Origin: Weeksellaceae bacterium
Lineage (GTDB): Bacteria; Bacteroidota; Bacteroidia; Flavobacteriales; Weeksellaceae
Assembly (NCBI GenBank): GCA_022013695.1
Contig: JAKLPS010000014.1
Location: 1-64,000 of the forward strand
Length of the DNA stretch: 64,000 nt
Reading direction: 5' to 3'
Below, one piece after another: positions 1-8,178 of this stretch. Made by a program: the position numbers and the translations under genes. Every line of letters starts with the position of its first letter. Position 1 is the stretch's first letter. The notes beneath the pieces were generated by a model that saw only the letters and a list, made by a program, of their open reading frames with translations, was not told the DNA's origin and did not search any database.

Positions 1-69
1 CCGAACACAGAAGTTAAGCCCTCTAGCGCCGATGGTACTGCGAAAGCGGGAGAGTAGGTCGCCGCCAGT
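1..69 (+). rRNA. rrf: 5S ribosomal RNA, 3' part (5' end outside window)
   Basis: The window opens inside a 5S rRNA. The conserved core CCGAACACAGAAGTTAAGCC is at bases 1-20, and GAGAGTAGGTCGCCGCCAG at the end closes the terminal helix. Only about the last 69 nt are present. A strong intrinsic terminator follows at once, as expected for the end of an rRNA operon whose 16S and 23S genes lie to the left. The exact 3' base is estimated. Confidence 0.93.
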
Positions 70-75
70 TTTTTT

Positions 76-112
76 AATCCCCGATCATTTACTTGATCGG
101 GGATTTTTTGTA
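76..112 (+). terminator. Intrinsic terminator of the rRNA operon
   Basis: The inverted repeat AATCCCCGATCA / TGATCGGGGATT with a short loop is followed by a T run. It lies directly after the 5S gene and is a typical Rho-independent terminator. Confidence 0.9.
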
Positions 113-161
113 CCCCAAACCCTAAAAAAACTTGACAAAAAATCCAAACAAAATAAAAAAT

Positions 162-456
162 AAGAGAAACGCTGTAAGCCGGATTCTGTCGAGACTTGTT
201 ATTTATCTGAGTCTTGCATTGCTACAAAACTTTAGCTGCTTACCCCTCATCAATGGCCGGGCCAGCCTTCGCTGATGATATACTTAGCATTGCACCGCAT
301 AGAGTTTACCTGATTTCACTACAGCCGAACTGTACTTGCTTTCTGTTGCACTTGTCCTACTTTCACAAATGGCGGACGTTATCCGCTATGCTGCCCTATG
401 GTGTCCGGACTTTCCTACCCAGAGTAATTTCTGGATCAACAAGCCACGTTTCTCCT
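162..456 (-). ncRNA. rnpB: RNase P RNA (catalytic RNA, bacterial type A-like)
   Basis: This is the RNA subunit of ribonuclease P, which removes 5' leaders from tRNA precursors. On the minus strand the conserved 5' core reads GGAAAGTCCGGACACCATAG (reverse of about 397-416) and the 3' core reads ACAGAATCCGGCTTAC (about 176-191). The P1 helix closes the molecule: GAGAAACG at the 5' end (447-454) pairs with CGTTTCTC at the 3' end (164-171). The length of about 295 nt is somewhat short for the class. A TAnnTTTG promoter box lies just upstream at 462-469. Any open reading frame predicted across this stretch is spurious. Confidence 0.93.
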
Positions 457-461
457 GAATG

Positions 462-469
462 CAAATTTA
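462..469 (-). promoter_or_regulatory. -7 promoter box of rnpB
   Basis: On the minus strand the octamer TAAATTTG matches the Bacteroidota primary sigma factor -7 consensus TAnnTTTG. It ends about 6 bp before the inferred 5' end of the RNase P RNA. A clear -33 TTG was not found at standard spacing. Confidence 0.6.
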
Positions 470-684
470 CAGCTAATTTTTTTAATTTTTGAACACCGTC
501 ATCCGAATTCAATCCAAAACAAAAGCAATCCGAATTTAGTTTCGATTTATTGATGAAACTAAATATAGGAATTAGATTTCGTAGTAGTGCATTTTAAAAT
601 CCGTAAATTTGTAAACATTAAAGAAATTCATAATAAAAAATATTTTTTGGTTAAGATTGAATTTCTAATCTTTAAATTATATTT

Positions 685-1746
685 ATGTTTAATGTTTTAG
701 GAAATTTTTTGACGCTTTCTTCTTTTGGCGAGAGCCACGGAGAAGCTTACGGCGGAGTCATTACCAATTTTCCCGCTGGTTTGCACATCGATTTTGACCA
801 AATTCAGCAAGCGCTCGACCGTAGAAAACCAGGGCAGTCGGCCATCGTAAGCCAGCGGAAGGAAAACGACCAAGTCAGATTTCTGTCAGGAATCTTTGAT
901 GGAAAATCCACCGGAACACCCATCGGCTTCATCGTAGAAAATGAAAATCAGCGGTCAAAAGATTATGATCATATTGCGCAGGCATATCGCCCAAGTCACG
1001 CCGACTATACCTATGACCAAAAATTTGGAATTCGCGATTACCGCGGCGGCGGCAAATCTTCGGCACGTGAAACTTTGAATTGGGTGGTTGCAGGAGCGTT
1101 AGCAAAGCAACTTCTTCCGAAGATCAAGATTAATGCGTACGTCTCTTCGGTTGGAGAAATTTTCTGCGAGAAGCCCTATCAGGATCTGGATTTTTCTAAA
1201 ACCGAAAGCAACATCGTTCGTTGTCCCGATCCGGAAACGGCCGAAAAAATGATTCAAAAAATTAAAGAGATCAAAAAAGAAGGCAATACCATTGGCGGAA
1301 CGGTCACTTGTGTGATAAAAAATGTACCGGTGGGTTTGGGCGAACCGATTTTCAGCAAACTGCACGCCGAATTGGGAAAAGCCATGCTGAATATCAATGC
1401 GTGCAAAGGTTTTGAGTACGGAAGCGGATTTTGCGGCGCCAAAATGGTGGGAAGCGAGCACAACGATCTTTTTAATCCGGATGGAACTACGCAAACCAAC
1501 CTTTCCGGGGGCATCCAAGGCGGCATCTCCAACGGAATGGACATCTATTTCCGAGTAGCCTTCAAACCAGTTGCCACCATTCTGCGACCTCAAGAAAGCA
1601 TCAACAAAGAAGGGGAAAAAGTGGTCGTAGAAGGGAAAGGAAGGCACGATCCGTGCGTGGTTCCCAGAGCCGTGCCGATTGTGGAAAGTCTTGCCGCTTT
1701 TGTCTTAGCAGATATGTATTTAATAAATAAAACGAGAAAGTTGTAA
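685..1746 (+). CDS. aroC: Chorismate synthase
   Basis: Last enzyme of the shikimate pathway: it converts 5-enolpyruvylshikimate-3-phosphate to chorismate using reduced FMN, in the cytoplasm. The N-terminal signature [11 protein letters not shown] (residues 14-24) carries a conserved His. The middle segment [20 protein letters not shown] and the C-terminal RHDPC motif (320-324) followed by VPRAVPIVE are all family signatures. At 353 residues the length is normal. It appears to be the first gene of a tight plus-strand run, with the next gene starting 5 bp after its stop. The region upstream to 470 is AT-rich and otherwise empty. Confidence 0.97.
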   Translation: MFNVLGNFLTLSSFGESHGEAYGGVITNFPAGLHIDFDQIQQALDRRKPGQSAIVSQRKENDQVRFLSGIFDGKSTGTPIGFIVENENQRSKDYDHIAQAYRPSHADYTYDQKFGIRDYRGGGKSSARETLNWVVAGALAKQLLPKIKINAYVSSVGEIFCEKPYQDLDFSKTESNIVRCPDPETAEKMIQKIKEIKKEGNTIGGTVTCVIKNVPVGLGEPIFSKLHAELGKAMLNINACKGFEYGSGFCGAKMVGSEHNDLFNPDGTTQTNLSGGIQGGISNGMDIYFRVAFKPVATILRPQESINKEGEKVVVEGKGRHDPCVVPRAVPIVESLAAFVLADMYLINKTRKL

Positions 1747-1751
1747 ATTCA

Positions 1752-2639
1752 ATGGTAGATTTTAAAGTTTTTGACGAAAATTTATATTTGCTGGAAGAAA
1801 TATTCAGTAAAGATAAAGTAGCAGTAAAACTTGAAAGGCTGAAGTTTATTTATACAAATACTGAAGAAAGTTGGTTCAAAAATCTTGAGCGTTTCCAAAA
1901 GTCTGAAGTTAAGTACATTCTTATTTGTGAAGCTCCACCATACAGTGAAACGGAGGTTCCCATATTTTTTTATAATCAATATAAAAGCAACTTTCACAAG
2001 ACTATTTGGAAAACATTTTTTGATGAAGATATAATAGGCTGTACGCAAGAGGAAATTTATCAAAGATTTGCAGATCTGGGATTTTTACTGATTGATAATA
2101 TTCCATTTGCAATGGCGTATAGTCCAAAACATAGAAAAACGGAGGCTTACTTTAAGCTGATAAAAGATTCATTAGAATGGACGTTGGAAAAAATGTGTAA
2201 TAGTAAAATTAATTTATCCAAGAATGTAAAAATTGCGTTTGGTTTTAAATTGAACGCGATCCAATTTATCGAAGCAACAAATGGAAAACTTGATTGTAAG
2301 GGAAATATATTGGAATTTGACAACTCAAATATTGGCGCTGACGGATCTGGATTTACCAGTTTCAAAATATTAAAAAGGATTTTTCTTGAGGATTTTCGAA
2401 ATTACAAATATTTTAACGGAGAACGGGTGAATCCCTATTGCAATAAAAATAAAAATCCCCTAGATTTTCTTAATCCCAAAGCATTATTTTGGCATTATGA
2501 AGCATCTTATTATAAAAATTCTAATCATCAAAATTTCATGCTGTTTATCCAAAATTTGATCAATAATAAATTAAGTGAATACAATAGAAATGAAAATGAA
2601 CTATGGGAAATGTATCATCGTAACTCCACTAAACAATAA
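1752..2639 (+). CDS. Hypothetical protein, AT-rich orphan in the aroC run
   Basis: I do not recognise this 295-residue protein. It has no signal peptide or membrane segment and is rich in Lys, Asn, Ile and Phe. The segment ILICEAPPYSETEVPIFFYN (about residues 56-75) is the most motif-like part; its EAPP/YN pattern faintly recalls nucleotide-binding or uracil-DNA-glycosylase-like folds, but that is not a secure assignment. It sits 5 bp after aroC and 4 bp before a thioredoxin-fold gene, so it is probably co-transcribed. Its base composition is visibly more AT-rich than both neighbours, which suggests later acquisition. The frame is intact and well isolated, so a real gene is likely. Confidence 0.8.
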   Translation: MVDFKVFDENLYLLEEIFSKDKVAVKLERLKFIYTNTEESWFKNLERFQKSEVKYILICEAPPYSETEVPIFFYNQYKSNFHKTIWKTFFDEDIIGCTQEEIYQRFADLGFLLIDNIPFAMAYSPKHRKTEAYFKLIKDSLEWTLEKMCNSKINLSKNVKIAFGFKLNAIQFIEATNGKLDCKGNILEFDNSNIGADGSGFTSFKILKRIFLEDFRNYKYFNGERVNPYCNKNKNPLDFLNPKALFWHYEASYYKNSNHQNFMLFIQNLINNKLSEYNRNENELWEMYHRNSTKQ

Positions 2640-2643
2640 AAAA

Positions 2644-3210
2644 ATGAACATAAAACAATTTTGGGACAACGCAGTTTCCTATACTGAATATCTCCGCGAT
2701 GCCGGAGAAAGACTGGGGAATCCGAAAAATACGCAAGAAGCAGATTTTGCAGAATATTACAAACTGGGAATCCAGAGGATGAACCGAATGTGGGACAAAT
2801 ACATACCAAACGCCACGCAGGTGGAAGCCTTTGCCAAGAAAAATTTTAATGGAAAAATCCTGATTATTTCCGAAGCTTGGTGCGGAGACGCCAGTCAGGT
2901 GATTCCCGTGGTTGTGAAGTTTTTCGAGCAATTCGAGGTGCGGATTTCTTACCGAGATCAAGAACCAAGTTTGATTGACGATTATTTGACCAATGGCGGA
3001 AAATCTATTCCAATTGTGATTTTCCTAGATGAAGATTTGAATGAAATTGCACACTGGGGACCTCGGCCGAAACACGGAACGGAACTGTTGGAAAAGCATA
3101 AAGCAAATCCTGAAGAATTTACAAAAGATCAATTTTATGTAGAACTCCAAACTTATTACGCCAAGAACCGAGGTTTCGATACGATTCAAGAACTTTTGGA
3201 ATTACTTTAA
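2644..3210 (+). CDS. Thioredoxin-fold family protein with a single-Cys WCGDA motif
   Basis: A 188-residue cytoplasmic protein of the thioredoxin family. The fold signature is ILIISEAWCGDASQ, with the only active-site Cys at residue 80, and a cis-Pro-like segment KSIPIVIFLDE follows. The usual second Cys of CxxC is replaced (WCGDA), so a normal dithiol oxidoreductase cycle is not expected; the Cys may act alone. I chose the ATG giving MNIKQFWDNA. An in-frame extension 23 codons upstream overlaps the preceding gene and looks unconserved. The next gene, a membrane-anchored TlpA-like protein, begins within 10 bp, so the two are likely one unit with related redox roles. The substrate is unknown. 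Confidence 0.88.
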   Translation: MNIKQFWDNAVSYTEYLRDAGERLGNPKNTQEADFAEYYKLGIQRMNRMWDKYIPNATQVEAFAKKNFNGKILIISEAWCGDASQVIPVVVKFFEQFEVRISYRDQEPSLIDDYLTNGGKSIPIVIFLDEDLNEIAHWGPRPKHGTELLEKHKANPEEFTKDQFYVELQTYYAKNRGFDTIQELLELL

Positions 3211-3219
3211 TTTGTGCAA

Positions 3220-3777
3220 ATGGAATTTCTTAAAAAAAACATTGTCTATTTCGTTCTATTATTAGCATTATTGGCTTTTATGCTGATCAAACCGCTTCGG
3301 GATTTCGTTTCAGAACAGATTGCGATGAGTCCCACAGTTGCAAAGATTAATAGCGAAACGATGATTTCCCAGGAGGTTTTGGATATCGAACTGAAAGGAA
3401 TCAACACCCGAAGTACCAATCTGAAAAATCTCCGCGGCAAGGTTCTTTTTCTTAATTTTTGGGGAACCTGGTGTCCGCCTTGCAGGGCAGAGTGGCCAAC
3501 GATTCAGAAACTCTACGACTTGAAAAAGGACAAAGTGCAGTTTGTACTGATTGCGATGCAGGATAAGGAAAATGATGTCAAAAAATTTTTGAAAGATAAT
3601 AAGTACACGGTTCCGGTTTATATCGCAGAAAGTTCCTTGGATCCAAAAATTTTGCCGGCCGCTTTTCCCACTACTTATCTGCTTGGGAAAGACGGGCGAA
3701 TCCTCAAAAAGGAAGACAGCTCGATGGACTGGAGCAAGGATTCTGTCTTGGAATTCATTGATAATGTGACAAAATAA
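3220..3777 (+). CDS. TlpA/ResA-like membrane-anchored thioredoxin-fold protein
   Basis: Thiol-disulfide oxidoreductase of the TlpA/ResA type, anchored by one N-terminal membrane segment (about residues 8-24) with its catalytic domain in the periplasm. The active site is WCPPC (84-88), in the context FLNFWGTWCPPCRAEWP typical of the family, and the cis-Pro loop is AAFPTTYLL. Such proteins usually reduce disulfides in apocytochromes or other envelope proteins. A GTG 6 bp upstream is an alternative start, but the ATG giving MEFLKKN fits better. It ends a tight plus-strand run and is followed by a bidirectional terminator. Confidence 0.92.
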   Translation: MEFLKKNIVYFVLLLALLAFMLIKPLRDFVSEQIAMSPTVAKINSETMISQEVLDIELKGINTRSTNLKNLRGKVLFLNFWGTWCPPCRAEWPTIQKLYDLKKDKVQFVLIAMQDKENDVKKFLKDNKYTVPVYIAESSLDPKILPAAFPTTYLLGKDGRILKKEDSSMDWSKDSVLEFIDNVTK

Positions 3778-3795
3778 TTTACATTTCTTAGTCAC

Positions 3796-3834
3796 AAAAA
3801 AAGGCGCAAAATCAAATATTTTGCGCCTTTTTAT
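3796..3834. terminator. Bidirectional intrinsic terminator
   Basis: Near-perfect inverted repeat AAAAAGGCGCAAAAT / ATTTTGCGCCTTTTT between the convergent tlpA-like gene and yajC. The A run and T run on the two sides make it usable from both strands. Confidence 0.9.
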
Positions 3835-3848
3835 ATTTAGAAAAATTC

Positions 3849-4178
3849 TTATTTCTTCGCTTCTCCGAAGGTTTCTGGAAATCTGGCTATTGTGAAATCC
3901 TTAGAAATGGCGGCTTTCTCAAACTTCAGTTTTCCGCTCAGTGTTTCCAAAATCACACCGTCATCGTTGATTGAAAAAATGGTGCCGTGCATCCCGGACG
4001 TGGTGACCACTTTTGCACCCGGCTTTAAGGATTCTTGAAAATTCTTTTCCTGTTTTTGTTTTTTCATCTGCGGACGGATCATCAGGAAATAAAATCCGAC
4101 AACCATCAAACCGATCATTATCAAAGTAGGTGTCATCGACTGTGCAGGCGCAGCGGCCTGTAAAAATATGGTGAGCAT
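3849..4178 (-). CDS. yajC: Preprotein translocase subunit YajC
   Basis: Small inner-membrane accessory subunit of the Sec translocon (SecDF-YajC). The 109-residue protein has a single membrane segment at about residues 16-35 ending in FYFLMIRPQMKKQKQ, the family signature, then a small cytoplasmic domain with GMHGTIFSINDDGVILE. It is the last gene of a minus-strand unit, 7 bp after the DUF1573 lipoprotein gene and downstream of nusB. This order is common in flavobacteria. Confidence 0.95.
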   Translation of the reverse strand: MLTIFLQAAAPAQSMTPTLIMIGLMVVGFYFLMIRPQMKKQKQEKNFQESLKPGAKVVTTSGMHGTIFSINDDGVILETLSGKLKFEKAAISKDFTIARFPETFGEAKK

Positions 4179-4185
4179 AATAAAA

Positions 4186-4692
4186 TTATTTAGTAATGTT
4201 AGCGGAGAATGTTAGTCGTACGGGCGCTTTTTCTACATTGACGAAAACATCTGCGACCTTGTTTACAGCGCCGTCAAAGTTGGTAGAGTCAAAATGCAAG
4301 GTGATTTTTCCTTTTTTTCCCGGCAAGATGGGTTCTTTTGTGTAATCGGGAACCGTGCATCCGCATCCTGGTTTTACGCTGGAGATGATCAGCGGGTTGG
4401 TTCCCGTGTTGGTTACTTCGTAGATGTGTTCTACTTTTTCGCCTTGTTTGATGTTCCCAAAGTTGTGATTGGTTTCGCTGAAAGCCACTGTTGTCAAAGG
4501 TTTGCTTTTCGCTTCTGTCAGCATTTCGGAATCCTGCGCTTGTTCTTGTTCTGGTTCTGCGATGGCTTGCGCTACCGAACTTGACTGTGCGGCATCAGCG
4601 CCTATCTTCTTGCTGGGAGTTTTTTCTTCTTTTTTGCAAGAAAGAGTGAGCGTGCAAAGCGCTGCAACGGCTATAATTCTAATTGATTTCAT
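4186..4692 (-). CDS. DUF1573 domain lipoprotein
   Basis: A 168-residue exported lipoprotein. The signal peptide ends with the lipobox LTLSC (Cys19), followed by Lys/Glu-rich residues and an Ala/Glu/Gln-rich linker to about residue 65. The C-terminal 100 residues are a DUF1573 domain, an immunoglobulin-like fold recognisable by NHNFGNIKQGEKVEHIYEVT and SSVKPGCGCTVPDYTKEPI. Members are abundant in Bacteroidota and sit in the envelope, but the function is not established. It lies between nusB and yajC on the same strand. Confidence 0.93.
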   Translation of the reverse strand: MKSIRIIAVAALCTLTLSCKKEEKTPSKKIGADAAQSSSVAQAIAEPEQEQAQDSEMLTEAKSKPLTTVAFSETNHNFGNIKQGEKVEHIYEVTNTGTNPLIISSVKPGCGCTVPDYTKEPILPGKKGKITLHFDSTNFDGAVNKVADVFVNVEKAPVRLTFSANITK

Positions 4693-4753
4693 TGGTAATA
4701 TTATTTTTGAATGGTCAGCTTTTTATTAAATCTTGAGTTCGTAGGAATTAGAA

Positions 4754-5659
4754 TCAAACACGGTTGGTATCCTTGGTATATTTGTCCAAAACGCCGTTGA
4801 TAAAGATATTGGATTTTTCGGTTCCATAGACTTTCGAAATGTCAATATATTCATTAATAATAATTCTGGAAGCCGTCAATGGGAAATGATCCAGTTCCGT
4901 GATGGCGGCAATCAGGACGATCCTGTCTAAGAGAGAAATCCTATCCAGCTCCCAGTTTACGAGTCTTTCCTGCAGTTTTTTCTCCGATTCTTCCCAGTTA
5001 TTGAGCGATGATCTCAGAAGTTTTCTGGCAAATTCTTCGTCTTCTTCATCTTTCAGCATTTTGATCAAGGTATGCGAAGTTTCATTTTCCTTCATAAAAC
5101 CAATGGTTTTCTGGACCATTGAGTTGGAAATATGAAGATCATCGGCCCAAGACATTTCTTTTTCTTCGAACCGATCGTGCAGATCGCTATTTTCTGCCAC
5201 ATATCTTAGGAAAAGTTTCCCAATGAATTTCTGGTCATCGGCGAACGATATTTCGCAGTCTTCCATATAATCCTGATACCGTTTTCCCGCTTTGATGCGT
5301 TGGAAAGTCTTTACCAGAATGGGATCGTTGGAATCCCAAACCAGTTCCGAATGTTTGCTTGAGAAGTTTTTCCTTTCCTCATTGTTTTCCAGCTGGATCA
5401 AGATCTGGTTTCGCACCAGTTTTTGATTTGGATTTTCGTTCTCCGTGGTTTTGATGTACTTGTGCTTCCCAATTTCTATTTGATCTTCTGTCAAACTCTT
5501 CAGTCCCACCAAAAAATTGAGCGTGTAGATGTACAAATCATAGATTTTGTTGATTTCCGAGAACATGTTTTTCTCCACAGCTTCCAACTTGATAGGGTTT
5601 TGATAATAGGCATAGAGTGATTCTACAACTTTTTCACGGATTTGTCTTCTTCCCAGCAT
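4754..5659 (-). CDS. nusB: Transcription antitermination factor NusB (long Bacteroidota form)
   Basis: NusB binds boxA RNA with S10/NusE and supports antitermination of rRNA operons. The recognisable NusB domain is C-terminal, roughly residues 180-298, with LDRIVLIAAITELDHFPL and the helix RIIINEYIDISKVYGTEKS before FINGVLDKY. At 301 residues it is about twice the E. coli length because of an N-terminal extension that begins MLGRRQIREKVVESLYAYYQ, which is usual for this phylum. It starts the minus-strand nusB, DUF1573, yajC unit. Confidence 0.94.
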   Translation of the reverse strand: MLGRRQIREKVVESLYAYYQNPIKLEAVEKNMFSEINKIYDLYIYTLNFLVGLKSLTEDQIEIGKHKYIKTTENENPNQKLVRNQILIQLENNEERKNFSSKHSELVWDSNDPILVKTFQRIKAGKRYQDYMEDCEISFADDQKFIGKLFLRYVAENSDLHDRFEEKEMSWADDLHISNSMVQKTIGFMKENETSHTLIKMLKDEEDEEFARKLLRSSLNNWEESEKKLQERLVNWELDRISLLDRIVLIAAITELDHFPLTASRIIINEYIDISKVYGTEKSNIFINGVLDKYTKDTNRV

Positions 5660-5743
5660 TTTTCAAAGAACTTTTATGGGGGCAAAGATACGTAAAATGT
5701 TGCAAACCATCAGCTGATATGCCAGCCCAAAGTATGATATTTA

Positions 5744-6427
5744 TTACGCCTTCTCAGATTCTATATGTTCCAACTGCGTCAGGTTTTTCGAAAGCCTTTG
5801 CAGCAAGATGCCGTACGCCACTTTGTAGTAAAGCACGATGAGAACGATGCAAATCACAAGACTGAGAGCCATCGCCGTGACCAATGCCCAGATCGTAGGC
5901 TTATCAACGTGGATATTCTGCTGCCGGATGGTGAAAAGGAGAAAACTCGTAAAGCTGACGATGAAAAGAATTAACAAAACGACACTGCTGAAAATAAACA
6001 GATTGACAGTCTTTTTGAACGCAATAATGTGCTTGATGAATTTTTTGAGATCCGATTCCACGTTAATTTTTTTATAATTAAAGTAAAAAATGATGACGAA
6101 AACGCCGGAGATAAGCAAACTGAAAATCTTCATCCAATAGTAAATCCTATCCAAAGACAATTCGATTTCGCTTTGATTTTTGATCTGCAGTTTATTCAGA
6201 ATACTGGTAAAATCGGTTTGAAAATCGGCAAAAAATAACGCTGAGAAATTGATCAAACCAAAAATTACAAATTCTGCAATACTGATCCAGAGAATATACT
6301 TCACGTAATTCCGGGACTTTTTATTAAGCATCGATTCGATTTCGTTTTGGTCGTAGCCAGCTGCAATATCTTGATCCTGCCACGTTTTTTTTAGAGTATC
6401 GATATCAAAATCTTCTGAGTTAGGCAT
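5744..6427 (-). CDS. Membrane protein encoded with an ECF sigma factor; possible anti-sigma partner
   Basis: A 227-residue protein with a soluble N-terminal stretch of about 40 residues (DFDIDTLKKTWQDQDIAAGY) and about four hydrophobic segments (near 44-66, 93-117, 139-165 and 178-203). It overlaps the end of the upstream ECF sigma gene by 8 bp, so the two are translationally coupled. The arrangement, with the N-terminus predicted cytoplasmic, is what an anti-sigma or sigma-regulating membrane protein would show. That role is inference: no zinc anti-sigma motif (HxxxCxxC) is visible. Homologues are usually annotated as hypothetical membrane proteins. Confidence 0.85.
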   Translation of the reverse strand: MPNSEDFDIDTLKKTWQDQDIAAGYDQNEIESMLNKKSRNYVKYILWISIAEFVIFGLINFSALFFADFQTDFTSILNKLQIKNQSEIELSLDRIYYWMKIFSLLISGVFVIIFYFNYKKINVESDLKKFIKHIIAFKKTVNLFIFSSVVLLILFIVSFTSFLLFTIRQQNIHVDKPTIWALVTAMALSLVICIVLIVLYYKVAYGILLQRLSKNLTQLEHIESEKA

Positions 6428-6914
6428 GCTTTATCATTAATTCTTTTAAAACTTTCTTTAGTCGGTTCATTTTCACGCGAGCATTCACTTCTGTGATACC
6501 CAACGTTGCTGCGATTTCGCGGTAAGGTTCATCGTCTAGGTACATCATCACAATAGCTCTTTCCACCTCTGGCAGCAGCTTGATGACCTTGTATAATAAA
6601 GAGATCTGCTGCTGTTTTTCGTCCCCGTCTTCCAGATAATCCTTGCTGTGGAAGTCTTGTAATTCATCGGTTTGCGGCATCCTCGTTTTCTTTCGGAACA
6701 AGGTGATGGCGGTGTTGAGAGCAACCCGGTACATCCAGGTAGAAATTTTTGAATGGCCCTGGAATGAGTCGTAGGATTTCCACAGTTGTAACACGATTTC
6801 CTGAAAAAGATCTTGCTGATCTTCCAGAGAATGGGTGTAAAGACGCGAGACTTTGATGATAAGTCCTTGATTGTCTTTGATTAACTTAGAAAATGCTTTC
6901 TGTTTGTCTTCCAT
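6420..6914 (-). CDS. RNA polymerase ECF sigma factor
   Basis: A 164-residue sigma-70 family factor with only regions 2 and 4, so of the extracytoplasmic function class. Region 2 includes DLFQEIVLQLWKSYDSFQG and STWMYRVALNTAITLFRKK (about residues 36-76). Region 4 is LPEVERAIVMMYLDDEPY and the helix-turn-helix EIAATLGITEVNARVKMNRL (about 113-156). It directs RNA polymerase to a small regulon, probably including its own operon. The downstream membrane gene overlaps its 3' end and is the candidate regulator. Confidence 0.95.
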   Translation of the reverse strand: MEDKQKAFSKLIKDNQGLIIKVSRLYTHSLEDQQDLFQEIVLQLWKSYDSFQGHSKISTWMYRVALNTAITLFRKKTRMPQTDELQDFHSKDYLEDGDEKQQQISLLYKVIKLLPEVERAIVMMYLDDEPYREIAATLGITEVNARVKMNRLKKVLKELMIKHA

Positions 6915-7042
6915 TCCAAAAACGAAGATAGGATTTTAATTAATCTGAGGCAAAGACTTTTTACGCCAATCAAACAATCCCATGGGCACAATATCCAATT
7001 TAGTTTCTTTCGTTGCGTTGATTGCCAAAGCAATTTTCAAGG

Positions 7043-8101
7043 TTAATAGCTGAACTTGCTTTTCAGCCCTAAAAATCTCTTCTCAAGCAGATGGTAACTC
7101 AGCACAGAAACAAGATACGCAAGCCCGATGCACAGAAAAAAATGAAGCGCCAGATTCGTTACTTTCAAGTATTTTGAGACGAGCAAAAAGCAAATGGGAT
7201 GATAAACGTACAACCCGAAACTGATCTTCCCGGTGAAGCTCATTAGATTATTACTGAGAATTTTTTTAAGGAAATGTTTCGCGCTTAAGGTCATTGCAAC
7301 GGCCATAAAACTGCCGTAAAATAATCCTAAAATCAAATATCGCATTACGCTATCCAATAGAGAATAGCTGCCGTTTTTCAAAGAAATATAGAGCAAGGGA
7401 AAAAGCAGAATTATAAAAGCTAAAGCAAAATATTTTAGATTGTTTCTGGTGAGTTTGTGCTCGCGCTCCAGCACGGCCAAGCAAGCGCCAATAGCCAATT
7501 CGTCGAACCGCGCCACACTGAATTGCGATTCTTCAAAATGAAAATAAATCAGCAGAAATCGCGTACCAAGGGAAAGGACGCAAAGGGCAACAATCGCCCA
7601 TTTTATATTTTTTAAAGAACAAAAATAGATGATTAAAGGCCAGAACAAATAGAAATGCTCTTCCACTGCCAAAGACCAATAATGACTCGGCCCGATGTTG
7701 TGCCAACCAAAAGTCATCGCCACATTCTGCAGAAAAGTCCAATACCAAATTTGATCGGAAAAACCTACCATTGTCCGACCCGGAAGCAGTGGCAGAATAA
7801 AATAATAGACAATGAGAAAAAAATAATAGAGTGGAAAAATTCTTAAGATTCGCCGTGCATAAAACGATTTGAAATAGCCTTCGCTTTGCTTGGTATCAAT
7901 TAAAATCCGGGTGATGAGAAAACCTGATAAAACAAAAAATAACGATACGCCAGTCTTGCCAAATAGAGAGATTTTTTTTACTAAAAGCAAGACGGCATCG
8001 GAGGTATTAAGATCCTGAAAAAAATGATAAAGCATCACCATCAAGACGGCAATTGCTCGCACGCCATCCAACTCTAAGTAATGTTTTAATTTCAAATTCA
8101 T
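7043..8101 (-). CDS. Acyltransferase 3 family membrane protein (OafA/YrhL-like)
   Basis: Integral membrane acyltransferase of about ten transmembrane helices, 352 residues. The N-terminal motif LELDGVRAIAVLMVMLYHFF holds the conserved Arg and the catalytic-type His26. The second family motif, HYWSLAVEEHFYLFWPL, follows at about residue 140. Such enzymes transfer acetyl or other acyl groups to extracytoplasmic sugars (O-antigen, capsule, peptidoglycan). The acceptor cannot be told from sequence. It stands alone between the sigma operon and aspS, about 9 kb from lpxB and far from the polysaccharide locus at 44-54 kb. Confidence 0.93.
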   Translation of the reverse strand: MNLKLKHYLELDGVRAIAVLMVMLYHFFQDLNTSDAVLLLVKKISLFGKTGVSLFFVLSGFLITRILIDTKQSEGYFKSFYARRILRIFPLYYFFLIVYYFILPLLPGRTMVGFSDQIWYWTFLQNVAMTFGWHNIGPSHYWSLAVEEHFYLFWPLIIYFCSLKNIKWAIVALCVLSLGTRFLLIYFHFEESQFSVARFDELAIGACLAVLEREHKLTRNNLKYFALAFIILLFPLLYISLKNGSYSLLDSVMRYLILGLFYGSFMAVAMTLSAKHFLKKILSNNLMSFTGKISFGLYVYHPICFLLVSKYLKVTNLALHFFLCIGLAYLVSVLSYHLLEKRFLGLKSKFSY

Positions 8102-8178
8102 TCAAACGTTTCCTTTTTGATCTTCCGATTGGGAAATCATTTGAGATTCAAAATTAAAAAAAGTTTCCCGCTTCTAAT

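Noticed and set aside
214-492. 92-codon plus-strand frame near the rRNA end
   Set aside because: It runs antisense across the RNase P RNA gene, whose conserved cores and P1 helix explain the sequence.
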